Source of the DNA: a virus
Direction: 5' to 3' (one strand)
Virus record (IMG/VR): IMGVR_UViG_3300034072_002187
Coordinates: 1-49,387 of that record
DNA length: 49,387 bases
The translations under genes and the position numbers were made by a program. Under the pieces are notes generated by a model. That model did no database searches and was not told the DNA's origin. It worked only from the letters and a program-made list of their open reading frames with translations. Below are positions 23,201 to 31,534 of the stretch, piece by piece (within the stretch, counting starts at the first letter, position 1; each line of letters starts with the position of its first letter).

Positions 23201-23437
23201 ATGGCATCCAGCGAGGAAATCGCGCGGCTGCAGGAACTCGTCACTGCCTACCAGCAGGCCGAGCTCGCAGCGCTGCGCAACCAGTCCTACCGCATGCCTG
23301 ACGGCCGCGAACTGACCCGCGCAAGCCTGGCCGAGATCCGCAAGGGCCGGAAGGATGCCGAAGCGCAGTACGCTGCTGCTGTCGGCACGCCAATCGTGCG
23401 CGGCCGGGCCCGTCGCTTCGTGAACATGAGCCGCTGA
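23201..23437 (+). CDS. Head-tail joining protein, gpW-like
   Basis: 78 residues with helices EEIARLQELVTAYQQAELAAL and LTRASLAEIRKGRKDAEAQYAAAV, and a basic end (VRGRARRFVNMSR). Size, helical content and place between terminase and portal match lambda gpW, which sits in the portal channel and closes the head. The ATG at 23201 was chosen over an upstream in-frame start. Confidence 0.8.
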   Translation: MASSEEIARLQELVTAYQQAELAALRNQSYRMPDGRELTRASLAEIRKGRKDAEAQYAAAVGTPIVRGRARRFVNMSR

Positions 23438-23438
23438 G

Positions 23439-25160
23439 ATGGAACGGGTGCGCGCAACCTTTGTGGACCGCATGATCGCAGCGGTTGCACCAGGCCGTGC
23501 GGCCCGACGTCTCGCGGAGCGGGCGAGCTATACCGCGATTGCCGCGACCGTGACGGAGCCCGGTGGCCGGCTCGATACCCGGGGGGGATATCGCGCCGGC
23601 CAGTCGGACAGGCGGCAGACGCGCGGTTGGTTCGCCCGCACCCGTTCGGCCAACAGCGATGCGCTGGCCCGGCAGGAAAAGCTGATCGCGCGCAGCCGCG
23701 ACGCGGCGATGAACCTGCCGCCTGCAACGGCCGCGATCGAGCGCAATGTCAGCTTCACGATCGGCACTGGCCTGATGGCGCTGCCAGATCTCGATGCGGA
23801 CCTGCTCGGCCTGACGCCTGAGGAAAAGACGGCGTGGACTTCGCGCATCATGCGCGACTTCGACGCCTACATGTCTTCACGCGATCCGGACGCAGAGCGT
23901 GCATGCACCGGTTATGGCCTGCAGGAAGTCATGCTGCGCGCCATGCTCGAATCCGGTGACGTGCTGAAGCTGCGGTGCATGCCGGAAAATCAGCCGGGCC
24001 GAGTGAACCTGACGGCGTGGAAGCTGGTGGAAGCCGAGCGCGTGGCGAGCCCGAGCGGCCACGTGGAAGGCACCAAGCTGTCGGGGACTGACAGGATCGT
24101 GGTGGGCGGAGTCCAGCTCGATCCCTATGGCGCGGCCGAAGGCTATCACGTGATCCAGAAAGCGCCGGGGCCACGCGGCCTGCTGCGCGGCGCGAACGAC
24201 ACGAAGTTCTACCCGGCATGGGGCGCCAATACGCAGCTGCCGACCGCGGTGCTGGTGTTCGACAAGCGCCGCCCGGAACAGGCGCGCGGGGTGCCGTTCC
24301 TGGCGCCGGTGCTGGAACTGGTGAAGATCTTCAGCGACGCGACCGACGCGGCGGCGCTGAGCCTGGTCCTGCAATCCATGCTGGCCGTGGTCTACAAGAG
24401 CCCCGGCGCGACGGCACTGCCCGAGCCGGAATATGGCACGGGCGAGATCGTCCAGGCCGAGGGGCAGCCCGAAGTCCTGCAGCAGTCGGCCGGCAGCAAC
24501 ATCGCGATGGAGCCGGGCATGGTGCTCGAGCTCGACAGTGGGGACGGTTCGGAACTGGACCTGAAGAGCCCGGGCAAGGACAACCCGGTCTACAAGGAGT
24601 TCTTTGAAGCCGTGCTGACGCAGATCGGCGCGGCGACCGGCACGCCGTTCGGTGTGCTGATGACCCGGTTCAACAACAGCTATACCGCCAGCAAGGGCGA
24701 GCTGGAAGTCTTCTACAAGGAGATCATCCGCCGCGTTGCCCGGTTCGCACCGATGGCCTGCGACCCGATGTTCGAAAGCTGGATGCACGAGCAGGTTTCG
24801 ACGGGCATGTACGACATTCCTGGATTCCTGGAGGACCTGCGCATTCGCCGGGGCTGGTGCAGCGTGCGCTGGGCGGGTGACGGGCAGATCAGCCTCGATC
24901 CGTATCGCGAGCGGCAGGCATTCGCCATCGACGAAGCACATGGCTGGCAGACCGGCCAGCAGATCACCGCGCGGATCAACGGCGGCGATTACGATGCGAA
25001 CATCGAGCGCCGCGGCGGTGAACTGCAGCGGATGAAGGTTGCGGGCATGCAGGTGCCGAGCGCGCCAGGGACGCAGGCTGCGCCGCAGGGCGGTGGCCAG
25101 CAGCAACTGGACAACGCCGGTGGCCAGCAGAACAACGGAGACGGCAACAATGGCCAGTAG
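23439..25160 (+). CDS. Portal protein (lambda gpB family)
   Basis: 573 residues. Family features include NSDALARQEKLIARSRDAAMNLP, AAIERNVSFTIGTGL, LESGDVLKLRC, LVEAERVASP, GAATGTPFGVLMTRFNNSYTASKGE and FYKEIIRRVARF. It forms the dodecameric gate through which DNA is packaged. A Gln/Asn/Gly-rich tail ends the protein and overlaps the protease start by 11 bases. Length matches lambda gpB. Confidence 0.93.
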   Translation: MERVRATFVDRMIAAVAPGRAARRLAERASYTAIAATVTEPGGRLDTRGGYRAGQSDRRQTRGWFARTRSANSDALARQEKLIARSRDAAMNLPPATAAIERNVSFTIGTGLMALPDLDADLLGLTPEEKTAWTSRIMRDFDAYMSSRDPDAERACTGYGLQEVMLRAMLESGDVLKLRCMPENQPGRVNLTAWKLVEAERVASPSGHVEGTKLSGTDRIVVGGVQLDPYGAAEGYHVIQKAPGPRGLLRGANDTKFYPAWGANTQLPTAVLVFDKRRPEQARGVPFLAPVLELVKIFSDATDAAALSLVLQSMLAVVYKSPGATALPEPEYGTGEIVQAEGQPEVLQQSAGSNIAMEPGMVLELDSGDGSELDLKSPGKDNPVYKEFFEAVLTQIGAATGTPFGVLMTRFNNSYTASKGELEVFYKEIIRRVARFAPMACDPMFESWMHEQVSTGMYDIPGFLEDLRIRRGWCSVRWAGDGQISLDPYRERQAFAIDEAHGWQTGQQITARINGGDYDANIERRGGELQRMKVAGMQVPSAPGTQAAPQGGGQQQLDNAGGQQNNGDGNNGQ

Positions 25161-26565
25161 GGCTTATTCGCGCGCCGGGATCATCGCGCGCCTGTTCAAC
25201 CAGCCCCTTGCGGTGCTGCCCGACACGGCGGCGATCGTGCTCGGCGCGATTGGCCAGCGGTTCGATGTGCAGCAGATGTTCGTTTCCACCGAAGGCCGCA
25301 CGCTGCAGCTGGCCGAGCTGGAACAGATGGCCGCTGACAAGCGTGCCGAAATCTCGGCACGCGCCAACGTCGATCGTGGGGCAAAGCTGGAGCCTGCTTC
25401 CCGCCTGATGCCGGTCATCAACGGTGTGGCCCATGTGGCGGTGCGCGGCGAGACGGTGGCCGAGAACGGCATCGGGCCCATGTCTGGCTTCACCGGGTAC
25501 GACGGGATCGTGGCATCGGTGCAGAGCGCGGACGCCGACCCGACAGTGAAGGGCATCTTGCTCGATATCGACAGCCCCGGCGGCGAGGTTTCCGGCATGG
25601 TCGAGGCTGTGCAGATCCTGATGGCGCGCCGCGGGGCCAAGCCAATGCGGGCACTGATCCGCGGTGTCGGAGCATCGGCGGCCTATGCGCTGGCATGCTG
25701 CGCCGACGAGATCACGCTGCACGAACTGGGCATTGCCGGATCGGTGGGCTGCATCTCGATGCATGCGGACTTTTCGGGCTCGCTCGAGCAGGACGGGATC
25801 AAGGTTACGCTGTTCGCGTCTGGACAGCACAAGGCGGACGGCAACCCGTTCGAGCCGCTGCCGGCCGATGTGATCGAGCGCGTGCAGGCGATGGTGAACA
25901 CCAGTGCGGCGCGCTTCATCGCCCACGTTGCCGAGGCGCGCGGCCTTTCGGTCGACGCCGTCACTGCGCAACAAGCACAAGTCTACATGGGCGAGGAGGC
26001 GGTTGCCGCCGGCCTCGTCGACAAGGTCATGAGCTGGCAGGACTCGATGGACGAGTTCGAAGCGGCCGTGAACGGTGCGCCGCTTGTGCGTGCCGCCCCT
26101 GCTCCGACCGGAGCGCGCTCAGCGAAAGGAACTTCCATGAGCACCCAGAATCCCGCGCCGGCGGCGGAGCAGCAGCCGGAAAACCTTCAGGCGTCGATCG
26201 ACGCTGCCCGTGCCGAAGGGCACGCCGCCGGACGGGCTGAAGGCCTCGCCGCCGGTGCCACTGCCGAGCGCGAGCGCTTCACCGCGCTGGCCGAGCTCGA
26301 CAGCGGATCGAAGATCTCGGCCTCGCTTGCCGAAGCCATGTCGGCGGGCACCAGCGTTGCCGACTTCGCCCTGGCGCAGGCCCGCGCGAAGAAAGGCCAG
26401 ATCGAGGCCGCGGCGAACGGTGCCAAGGCTGATGCCGTGAAGCCCGGTGATCTGCCTGAAGGTTCGGCGCAGGCCGGATCGGGCGGACAGAAGCCGACCG
26501 CCAACCGCGGGCAGGCCTTCATCGAACGCCAGCGCGCCGCCGCCGCCTCACAGGCCAAGGCCTGA
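25150..26565 (+). CDS. S49-family capsid protease (lambda gpC-like)
   Basis: 471 residues from ATG at 25150. An SppA-type S49 domain occupies about 70-300: ILLDIDSPGGEVSGM, then RGVGASAAYALACCADEI with the likely nucleophile Ser near 176, and HKADGNPFEPL with the probable catalytic Lys. The C-terminal 140 residues are Ala/Gln/Glu-rich and helical, as in scaffolds. It should mature the prohead. A second in-frame start inside the gene probably produces the scaffold alone. Confidence 0.92.
   Translation: MASRAYSRAGIIARLFNQPLAVLPDTAAIVLGAIGQRFDVQQMFVSTEGRTLQLAELEQMAADKRAEISARANVDRGAKLEPASRLMPVINGVAHVAVRGETVAENGIGPMSGFTGYDGIVASVQSADADPTVKGILLDIDSPGGEVSGMVEAVQILMARRGAKPMRALIRGVGASAAYALACCADEITLHELGIAGSVGCISMHADFSGSLEQDGIKVTLFASGQHKADGNPFEPLPADVIERVQAMVNTSAARFIAHVAEARGLSVDAVTAQQAQVYMGEEAVAAGLVDKVMSWQDSMDEFEAAVNGAPLVRAAPAPTGARSAKGTSMSTQNPAPAAEQQPENLQASIDAARAEGHAAGRAEGLAAGATAERERFTALAELDSGSKISASLAEAMSAGTSVADFALAQARAKKGQIEAAANGAKADAVKPGDLPEGSAQAGSGGQKPTANRGQAFIERQRAAAASQAKA
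26137..26565 (+). CDS. Nested scaffolding protein (Nu3-like), in-frame within protease
   Basis: An internal ATG at 26137 is preceded by AAAGGAAC, a strong ribosome site seven bases away, inside the protease frame. The 142-residue product (MSTQNPAPAAEQQ onward) is Ala/Glu-rich and helical with no protease domain, matching lambda Nu3, which is made the same way from the 3' part of C. It would guide capsid assembly. Confidence 0.7.
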   Translation: MSTQNPAPAAEQQPENLQASIDAARAEGHAAGRAEGLAAGATAERERFTALAELDSGSKISASLAEAMSAGTSVADFALAQARAKKGQIEAAANGAKADAVKPGDLPEGSAQAGSGGQKPTANRGQAFIERQRAAAASQAKA

Positions 26566-26628
26566 TCCCTCCACCCACTTCGCCCATGAAGGCCCGGGGG
26601 TGGGCACCCCGGTTTGAGGAGAAATCCC

Positions 26629-26991
26629 ATGTACGACAACGCGGCCTACACGCAGGGCAGCACCTTCGCCGTGAAGCAGCTTCTGGCGAACGGCAACTAT
26701 ACCACCCGCAAGGTGACCCTGCTTTCGGGACAGAATCAGGTTGCCGGCGCAGTGCTTGGCAAGATCACCAGCGGTGGCAAGTACAAGCTTTCGCTTTCTG
26801 CAGCTTCGGACGGTTCGGAAGTGCCTGACATGATCCTTGCCCACGACTGTGACGCCAGCGGCGGCGACAAGGAATGCATTGTCATCGAAACTGGCAATGT
26901 CGTCGGCACGGCGCTGACGCTTGGCGCAAGCCACACCATCGCCAGCATCCGCGAGGGTCTGCGCGTCAAGGGCATCCTGATCGACGATTGA
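26629..26991 (+). CDS. Head decoration protein (gpD-like)
   Basis: 120 residues with the beta-tulip-like pattern of lambda gpD: MYDNAAYTQGSTFAVKQLL, GAVLGKITSGGKYKLSL, VPDMILAHDCDASGG, IREGLRVKGILIDD. It would trimerise on the capsid surface to stabilise it. A GGAGAA ribosome site sits six bases upstream. A hairpin (CCGGGG/CCCCGG, 26594-26612) precedes the gene. Confidence 0.85.
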   Translation: MYDNAAYTQGSTFAVKQLLANGNYTTRKVTLLSGQNQVAGAVLGKITSGGKYKLSLSAASDGSEVPDMILAHDCDASGGDKECIVIETGNVVGTALTLGASHTIASIREGLRVKGILIDD

Positions 26992-27041
26992 TCCGCTGCC
27001 TGACCTGCCAATGCCTGCGCGCGGCTTTGCGCGCTGATGGT

Positions 27042-27075
27042 GCCCGCCCGGTTCGTTCCGGGCGGGCTTTTCTTT
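27042..27075 (+). terminator. Intrinsic terminator between gpD and capsid genes
   Basis: A perfect 10-bp stem, GCCCGCCCGG (27042-27051) with CCGGGCGGGC (27058-27067), around the loop TTCGTT, is followed by TTTTCTTT. The T run leads straight into the capsid gene's ribosome site (CAGGAG). It likely lowers or terminates read-through, or protects the upstream transcript end. Confidence 0.75.
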
Positions 27076-27088
27076 CAGGAGATTCGCC

Positions 27089-28129
27089 ATGGGCGATATG
27101 AACTACGGCACCTTTTCGCCTGACGAGCTGATGCCGCTCGTCCCCAGCCTCTTCATCGGCGGCAGCTTCCTGCAGGCCGCCTTCTTCCCCGGGATTTTCG
27201 AATTCGACACGGCCGAAGTCCATTTCGACCGCGTGCTGGATGACATGCGCGCCGCGCCCTACGTCGCGCCGCTTTCGCCGGGCAAGATCCAGCAGCCGCG
27301 CGGCTTCCGCAAGGAAACCATCGTTCCGGCCAGCATGAAGCCCAAGAACCAGGTGAACCCGAACGAGGTGCTTGCGCGCCTTCCCGGTGAAGCCATCGGC
27401 GGCGAGATGTCAGCCGCGGACCGCGAATCCGCTATCCGCCAGATGTACCTGCAGAAGCACATCGAACGGATCGCCCGCCAGCGCGAGATCCAGGCCAGCG
27501 CGATCCTGCGCACCGGCTCGGTCACGATCACCGGCGACGACTATCCTTCGACCGTGGTCAACTTTGCGCGCGACAGCTCGCTGACCAAGGCGCTGACCAG
27601 CACGGCCCGTTGGGGCGAGTCCGGCGTTTCGCCTTACGACAACCTTGACGGTTGGATGGACGAGACCGCAACGCTGAGCGGCGCGGCCGTGAACATCGTG
27701 GTCATGGACCGCCTTGCTTGGCAGCTCTACTCGGCTGACCCGAAGGTCGAGAAGGTGCTCGACCGCACGCTGGGCCAGACTGCGGCGATGACGCTGGGCT
27801 TCACCCCGACAACGCCGGGGGCCCCGGTGTTCAAGGGTCGCGACGGTGGCGTGGAATTCTACGTCTACAACGACATCGTGATGGACGAGTCCTTCGCGAC
27901 TTCGAAGCTGATCCCGGATTACACCGTGATGTTCGGTTCACAGGGCGGCTATCAGGGCGCCAAGCTGTGCGGCGTCGTCCAGCATGCCGAGAATCACTTC
28001 GGCAAGGGCGAATACTTCCCGCACGAGTGGATCGATCAGAACACCGGCGCGCAGTTCGTGGAAACGATTACCGCGCCGATCCTTGCGCCCAAGCGCGTCA
28101 ACGCATCGGGCTGCGCCACCGTCCGCTGA
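27089..28129 (+). CDS. Major capsid protein (gpE family)
   Basis: 346 residues of the lambda gpE type: LVPSLFIGGSFLQAAFF, FPGIFEFDTAEVHFDRV, APLSPGKIQQPRGFRKETIVPA, RQREIQASAILRTGSV, TLSGAAVNIVVMDRLAWQLY. It forms the HK97-fold shell. The strong AGGAG site and terminator before it would support high, separately adjusted expression. Length is close to lambda gpE (341). Confidence 0.93.
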   Translation: MGDMNYGTFSPDELMPLVPSLFIGGSFLQAAFFPGIFEFDTAEVHFDRVLDDMRAAPYVAPLSPGKIQQPRGFRKETIVPASMKPKNQVNPNEVLARLPGEAIGGEMSAADRESAIRQMYLQKHIERIARQREIQASAILRTGSVTITGDDYPSTVVNFARDSSLTKALTSTARWGESGVSPYDNLDGWMDETATLSGAAVNIVVMDRLAWQLYSADPKVEKVLDRTLGQTAAMTLGFTPTTPGAPVFKGRDGGVEFYVYNDIVMDESFATSKLIPDYTVMFGSQGGYQGAKLCGVVQHAENHFGKGEYFPHEWIDQNTGAQFVETITAPILAPKRVNASGCATVR

Positions 28130-28245
28130 GACGGCAGCAGCTGATCCGGCCTTTAGGCCAAACCAATACCTGCCGGGAAGGGCGGCGCGTCATCTCGCAT
28201 GGCGCGTCGCCCGTTGCGGTGGGCGCAAACTCCGGGAGATTCCCC

Positions 28246-28575
28246 ATGGCAAAGAGCACTCACATCCTCGTCGCTGCGGTGCAGCTTGTCGGCGCCGCCG
28301 GCTTCACGCTGCAGGCCGGCGAGGAATTCACCGACAAGATCGCCAAGAAGCTCGGCATCGATGATGCTGAAGCCGGAACACTGAAGGGCCGCGGCGTGCT
28401 GGTCGAAGTCGAAGCACGCACGGCCGAACCGGTCACCGATGGCGATGCCGCCGCGCTCGAAGAGGCCATTGCCCGCGCCGAGAAGGCTGAGGCCGATCTG
28501 AAGGCAGCCAATGACAAGCTGGCCGACCTGCAGAAGCAGATCGACGCGGCACAGGCCAAGGCCGCGAAGGCCTGA
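28246..28575 (+). CDS. Hypothetical head protein with coiled coil (FI-like position)
   Basis: 109 residues with a short globular head (THILVAAVQLVGAAGFTLQ) and a C-terminal Ala/Glu/Lys coiled coil (AIARAEKAEADLKAANDKL onward). In lambda the gene at this position is FI, a packaging-assisting protein that is also helical. A 10-bp hairpin (28180-28189 with 28203-28212) lies in the leader. Identity is by position only. Confidence 0.65.
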   Translation: MAKSTHILVAAVQLVGAAGFTLQAGEEFTDKIAKKLGIDDAEAGTLKGRGVLVEVEARTAEPVTDGDAAALEEAIARAEKAEADLKAANDKLADLQKQIDAAQAKAAKA

Positions 28576-28578
28576 TCG

Positions 28579-28929
28579 ATGTCCGTCGAGACCGCCGCCG
28601 ACCTCGCCTCGATGTTCGATGACGAAGAGTTCGCGGAAGGCGCGGTCTACACCGGGCCCGAGCCTGATGCGGAAAGCGTGCCCTGCAGCGTGATCGTGGA
28701 TCGCGGGCAGGCGCGCGGTCGTTTCAAGGCTGGCGAGGCCTCTGCCCAGACCAGCGAACGCCAGCTGTGGGTGCAACGTGCACAGCTTGCCAGCGTGGCG
28801 CGCGACGGCCGCTTCGCCATCGTGGACGTGGCCGGCGTGCCGACCGGCGAGCTGTTCCAGGTCGTGGGTCTGCCCAAGCTAGACGAGACCGGCAAACTCT
28901 GGTCCGCCGATCTGGTGATCATGGACTGA
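28579..28929 (+). CDS. Head-tail connector (gpFII-like)
   Basis: 116 residues ending in a beta-rich segment: LWVQRAQLASVARDGRFAIVDVAGVPTG, FQVVGLPKLDETGKLWSADLVIMD. The pattern is that of the lambda FII connector family that completes the head for tail docking. The start follows the previous stop by three bases. Confidence 0.8.
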   Translation: MSVETAADLASMFDDEEFAEGAVYTGPEPDAESVPCSVIVDRGQARGRFKAGEASAQTSERQLWVQRAQLASVARDGRFAIVDVAGVPTGELFQVVGLPKLDETGKLWSADLVIMD

Positions 28930-28933
28930 CGCC

Positions 28934-29659
28934 ATGGTGATGATCGGCAACAGCGGGGTAAAGGGCGCAGGGTCCTTCACCGGACAGGGCTTCCGCGTCG
29001 AGTTCGAACGGCCAAGCCCGGGGCCTTGCGAGGCGCTGCGCGACGAGGCGATAGCGATCCGCGGCGCCAGCGTGGACGCGGTCTATGCCACCACCGAAGA
29101 GGTGAAGGAGCGCATCCGCGATTACATCGATGCGCACTTCAGCGGATCCGAGGTGCATTCGAACAATCGCCGGCGCGTGTCGAACGCATCGGCGCAGAGC
29201 ACCTATTACGACGATATCGAGGGCAAGGGGCAGTATGCCGGCCTTGTTTATTCAAAGTTCGGCAAGCGCGATGCCGGCGGGTTCGTGGACTTCCTGCTGC
29301 TGCACGTGCGCGGCGGAACTATCAAGCCGCGCGGCGACTGGTTGCGCCTGGTCAACGAAAAGGCCGGGGGGACAGCGGGCATTGCCGCGCAGACCGGGTA
29401 CTTCAAGCTTTCGGACTCCGACATCTTCTTTCGCCCGTCGAAGGACGGAAAGAAGCTGTTCCAGCTGCGGCGCTATCGCAAGAGCAGCACCGGGCCGAAC
29501 CGGGGCCGCACGGTCCTTCTGGCCACGCTGTTCAAGGAACTGACCGTCCCCGCACGCCTGACCGGGATCGACGAGATCGCGCGCAGCCGGGCCGATCTGT
29601 TCGAGGGCTACTTTGCCGAGGCCGTGGGCGTGCGGCGCATGATGCAAGGTGTTCAGTAA
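28934..29659 (+). CDS. Minor tail protein (gpZ position)
   Basis: 241 residues. It holds EVKERIRDYIDAHFSGSEVHSNN and YSKFGKRDAGGFVDFLLLHVRGG, patterns of phage tail-completion proteins at the gpZ position (DUF6441-like). The start lies four bases after the connector gene and the stop shares a base with the following start. Confidence 0.7.
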   Translation: MVMIGNSGVKGAGSFTGQGFRVEFERPSPGPCEALRDEAIAIRGASVDAVYATTEEVKERIRDYIDAHFSGSEVHSNNRRRVSNASAQSTYYDDIEGKGQYAGLVYSKFGKRDAGGFVDFLLLHVRGGTIKPRGDWLRLVNEKAGGTAGIAAQTGYFKLSDSDIFFRPSKDGKKLFQLRRYRKSSTGPNRGRTVLLATLFKELTVPARLTGIDEIARSRADLFEGYFAEAVGVRRMMQGVQ

Positions 29660-30126
29660 TGCCATCGGTACGCGCACAGATCTTGTCCGCGGTGGAGACC
29701 AAACTCCGCGACGTGGTGGCCCAGCTGGGCTGGAAGGAACTGGTGCGCAATCCGCGCGTGCCGATCGGCGAGGACCAGTTCAACGCCGTGGTGATGATGG
29801 ATGGCGGCGACCGCGAGCCGGTCAACCTCACCGGCTTCGTCGAGCAGAACAGCCTGGAATTCTCGGTGGCATGGCTCGTGCAGGAAACGCGCGATGCGCG
29901 CGCCGAGGAGCTACTCGACGCGGGCTTCGTGGCGATCGTCGACGCGCTGATCGACCCGACCGACATTCAGCTTGGCGGCATTGCCATCGGCGTGATGCGT
30001 GGGGCGATCACCGATCCAGCGATCGGCCGATCGGCGCAGGGCGCGCGCATCGTTGGCGGGCAATCGATGGACTTCACCGTGCAGTACCTGGCGCGCGAAG
30101 GCGATGCCAGCACGGCTGCACCATAA
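29659..30126 (+). CDS. Tail terminator-like protein (gpU position)
   Basis: 155 residues: VRAQILSAVETKLRDVV, IGEDQFNAVVMMDGGDREPVN, ELLDAGFVAIVDALIDPTD, and a terminal VGGQSMDFTVQYLAREGD. The order helix-strand-helix-strand and location match lambda gpU, which caps the tail tube. No more specific motif is visible. Confidence 0.7.
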   Translation: MPSVRAQILSAVETKLRDVVAQLGWKELVRNPRVPIGEDQFNAVVMMDGGDREPVNLTGFVEQNSLEFSVAWLVQETRDARAEELLDAGFVAIVDALIDPTDIQLGGIAIGVMRGAITDPAIGRSAQGARIVGGQSMDFTVQYLAREGDASTAAP

Positions 30127-30139
30127 CAGGAGACTGCAC

Positions 30140-30343
30140 ATGTCGGGCGATACTCCCGCACACCGCTTTGCACCCACGGTGCGCAGCGGCGATTCCCACG
30201 TGATCGGCGACGATGGCGCAATCCGCAACGTCGACCGGCCTGACGCTGCCGAAGGCGAAGCGCACGAAGCCGCAGCCGAAGGCGAAGCGCACGAAGCCGC
30301 AGCCGAAGGCGACGGGGCCAAGCCGCCCCGCCAGCGCAAGTAA
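30140..30343 (+). CDS. Small hypothetical protein with tandem repeat
   Basis: 67 residues. The C-terminal half is a repeat of about nine residues, AEGEAHEAA, encoded by 2.4 copies of a 27-bp unit (30248-30312). The end is PPRQRK. A CAGGAG ribosome site precedes the start. No known function; repeat number probably varies. Confidence 0.6.
   Translation: MSGDTPAHRFAPTVRSGDSHVIGDDGAIRNVDRPDAAEGEAHEAAAEGEAHEAAAEGDGAKPPRQRK
30248..30312 (+). repeat. 27-bp tandem repeat within small gene
   Basis: Two exact copies of a 27-bp unit starting GCCGAAGGCGAAGCGCAC (30248-30274 and 30275-30301) and an 11-base partial third copy. The length is a multiple of three, so the reading frame is kept. Copy-number change by slippage would alter protein length without breaking it. 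Confidence 0.85.
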
Positions 30344-30367
30344 CAGAACCACTGAAAGGACCCGCGC

Positions 30368-31531
30368 ATGAGCGACTTTCTCACCCGCAACCGGCTGCAG
30401 CTGGTGAAGACCGAGGTTACCCCGGGCACCGATCCATCGCCCACGCCCGGTTCCGATGCCGTGCTGGTGGAAGAGCCGCGCGGCAGCCCGAACATCGAAG
30501 TGGAGCAGACCGACGAGGTCACCGGCTCGCTAGACAAGACGCAGTCGATCGTCGGCGGCGGCTATGGCCAGCACACCGGCCGCTTCTTCGCCAAGGGATC
30601 CGGCGTGCCGGGCACTTCGCCCGAGGCCAAGCCGTACCTGCAGGCAGCAGCGATGGGCGAAACCACGCTGGCCAGCGACAGCACCGGCACGGCCCAGGCG
30701 GGCGCTTCCGGTTCGATCACGCTGGCGGCCGGCGCGCCGAGCACGGACCTGACCGGCTTCGTGGTGGAGACCACCGGTGGCACCGGCACCGGGCAGGCGC
30801 GCGTGATCACCGCCTACAACACCAGCACCAAGGTGGCCTCGGTCTACCCGAACTGGGCGACGAACCCGGATGCGACCACGGTCTACGCCGTGCGGGCCGG
30901 TAACCTGTTCGTGCCGGTTTCGACCAGCCTCAAGACGCTGACCAGCTACCTCTACAAGAAGAACTCTGGGTCTGGCGATGCCATCCTCGAGAAGCTGATC
31001 GGCGCGGCGGCGCAGCTTTCGTTCGCGGTGCAGACGCGCCAAACCGGCAAGTTCACCTATACCCTGCGCGGGCAGCTGACCGATCCGGAAAGCGTCAGCA
31101 ATCCGACCGGCGCAGTGTTCGACAGCGTGCGCCCGCGCCCCTTGCGTGATGCCGACGCCTACCTGGGCGGCGCATCGGTGTGCTTCCGCAACTTCACGCT
31201 CGACTGGGGCAACACCGTGACGCAGGGCGATTGCCCACGCGCGAAGTATGGCTATGACCCGGCCTTCGTGATCGAGCGCAAGCCGACCGGCCGCATCAAT
31301 CCGCAGCTGACCACGCTGGCATCGCGCAATCCGTTCCAGGACATGATGGACGGCACGCCGAAGAAGCTGTGGCTGAACTGGGGTGAGACGCCGGGCAACC
31401 GCGTGTCGATGTATCTCCCCTCGATCGTCTACACCGGCAAGGAAGACGACGATCTGGACGGCATCAGCGCAGACGGCCTGCCGTTCGAGGCGGTCGGCGT
31501 CGATTCCTGGGTCTACCTCCTGTTCTGGTGA
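30368..31531 (+). CDS. Major tail tube protein (gpV position)
   Basis: 387 residues, Ser/Thr/Gly-rich, with SDFLTRNRLQLVKTEVTPGT, a middle beta domain (STDLTGFVVETTGGTGTGQA) and VKTLTSYLYKKNSGSGDAI. Place between tail terminator and G/GT points to the tube subunit. It is longer than lambda gpV, which may reflect an added Ig-like surface domain in the middle. Confidence 0.75.
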   Translation: MSDFLTRNRLQLVKTEVTPGTDPSPTPGSDAVLVEEPRGSPNIEVEQTDEVTGSLDKTQSIVGGGYGQHTGRFFAKGSGVPGTSPEAKPYLQAAAMGETTLASDSTGTAQAGASGSITLAAGAPSTDLTGFVVETTGGTGTGQARVITAYNTSTKVASVYPNWATNPDATTVYAVRAGNLFVPVSTSLKTLTSYLYKKNSGSGDAILEKLIGAAAQLSFAVQTRQTGKFTYTLRGQLTDPESVSNPTGAVFDSVRPRPLRDADAYLGGASVCFRNFTLDWGNTVTQGDCPRAKYGYDPAFVIERKPTGRINPQLTTLASRNPFQDMMDGTPKKLWLNWGETPGNRVSMYLPSIVYTGKEDDDLDGISADGLPFEAVGVDSWVYLLFW

Positions 31532-31534
31532 GCC

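Noticed and set aside
20780-23473. Minus-strand frame of 897 codons opposite the large terminase
   Set aside because: The plus-strand frame carries Walker and zinc motifs of terminase; the antisense product is low-complexity and shows no family.
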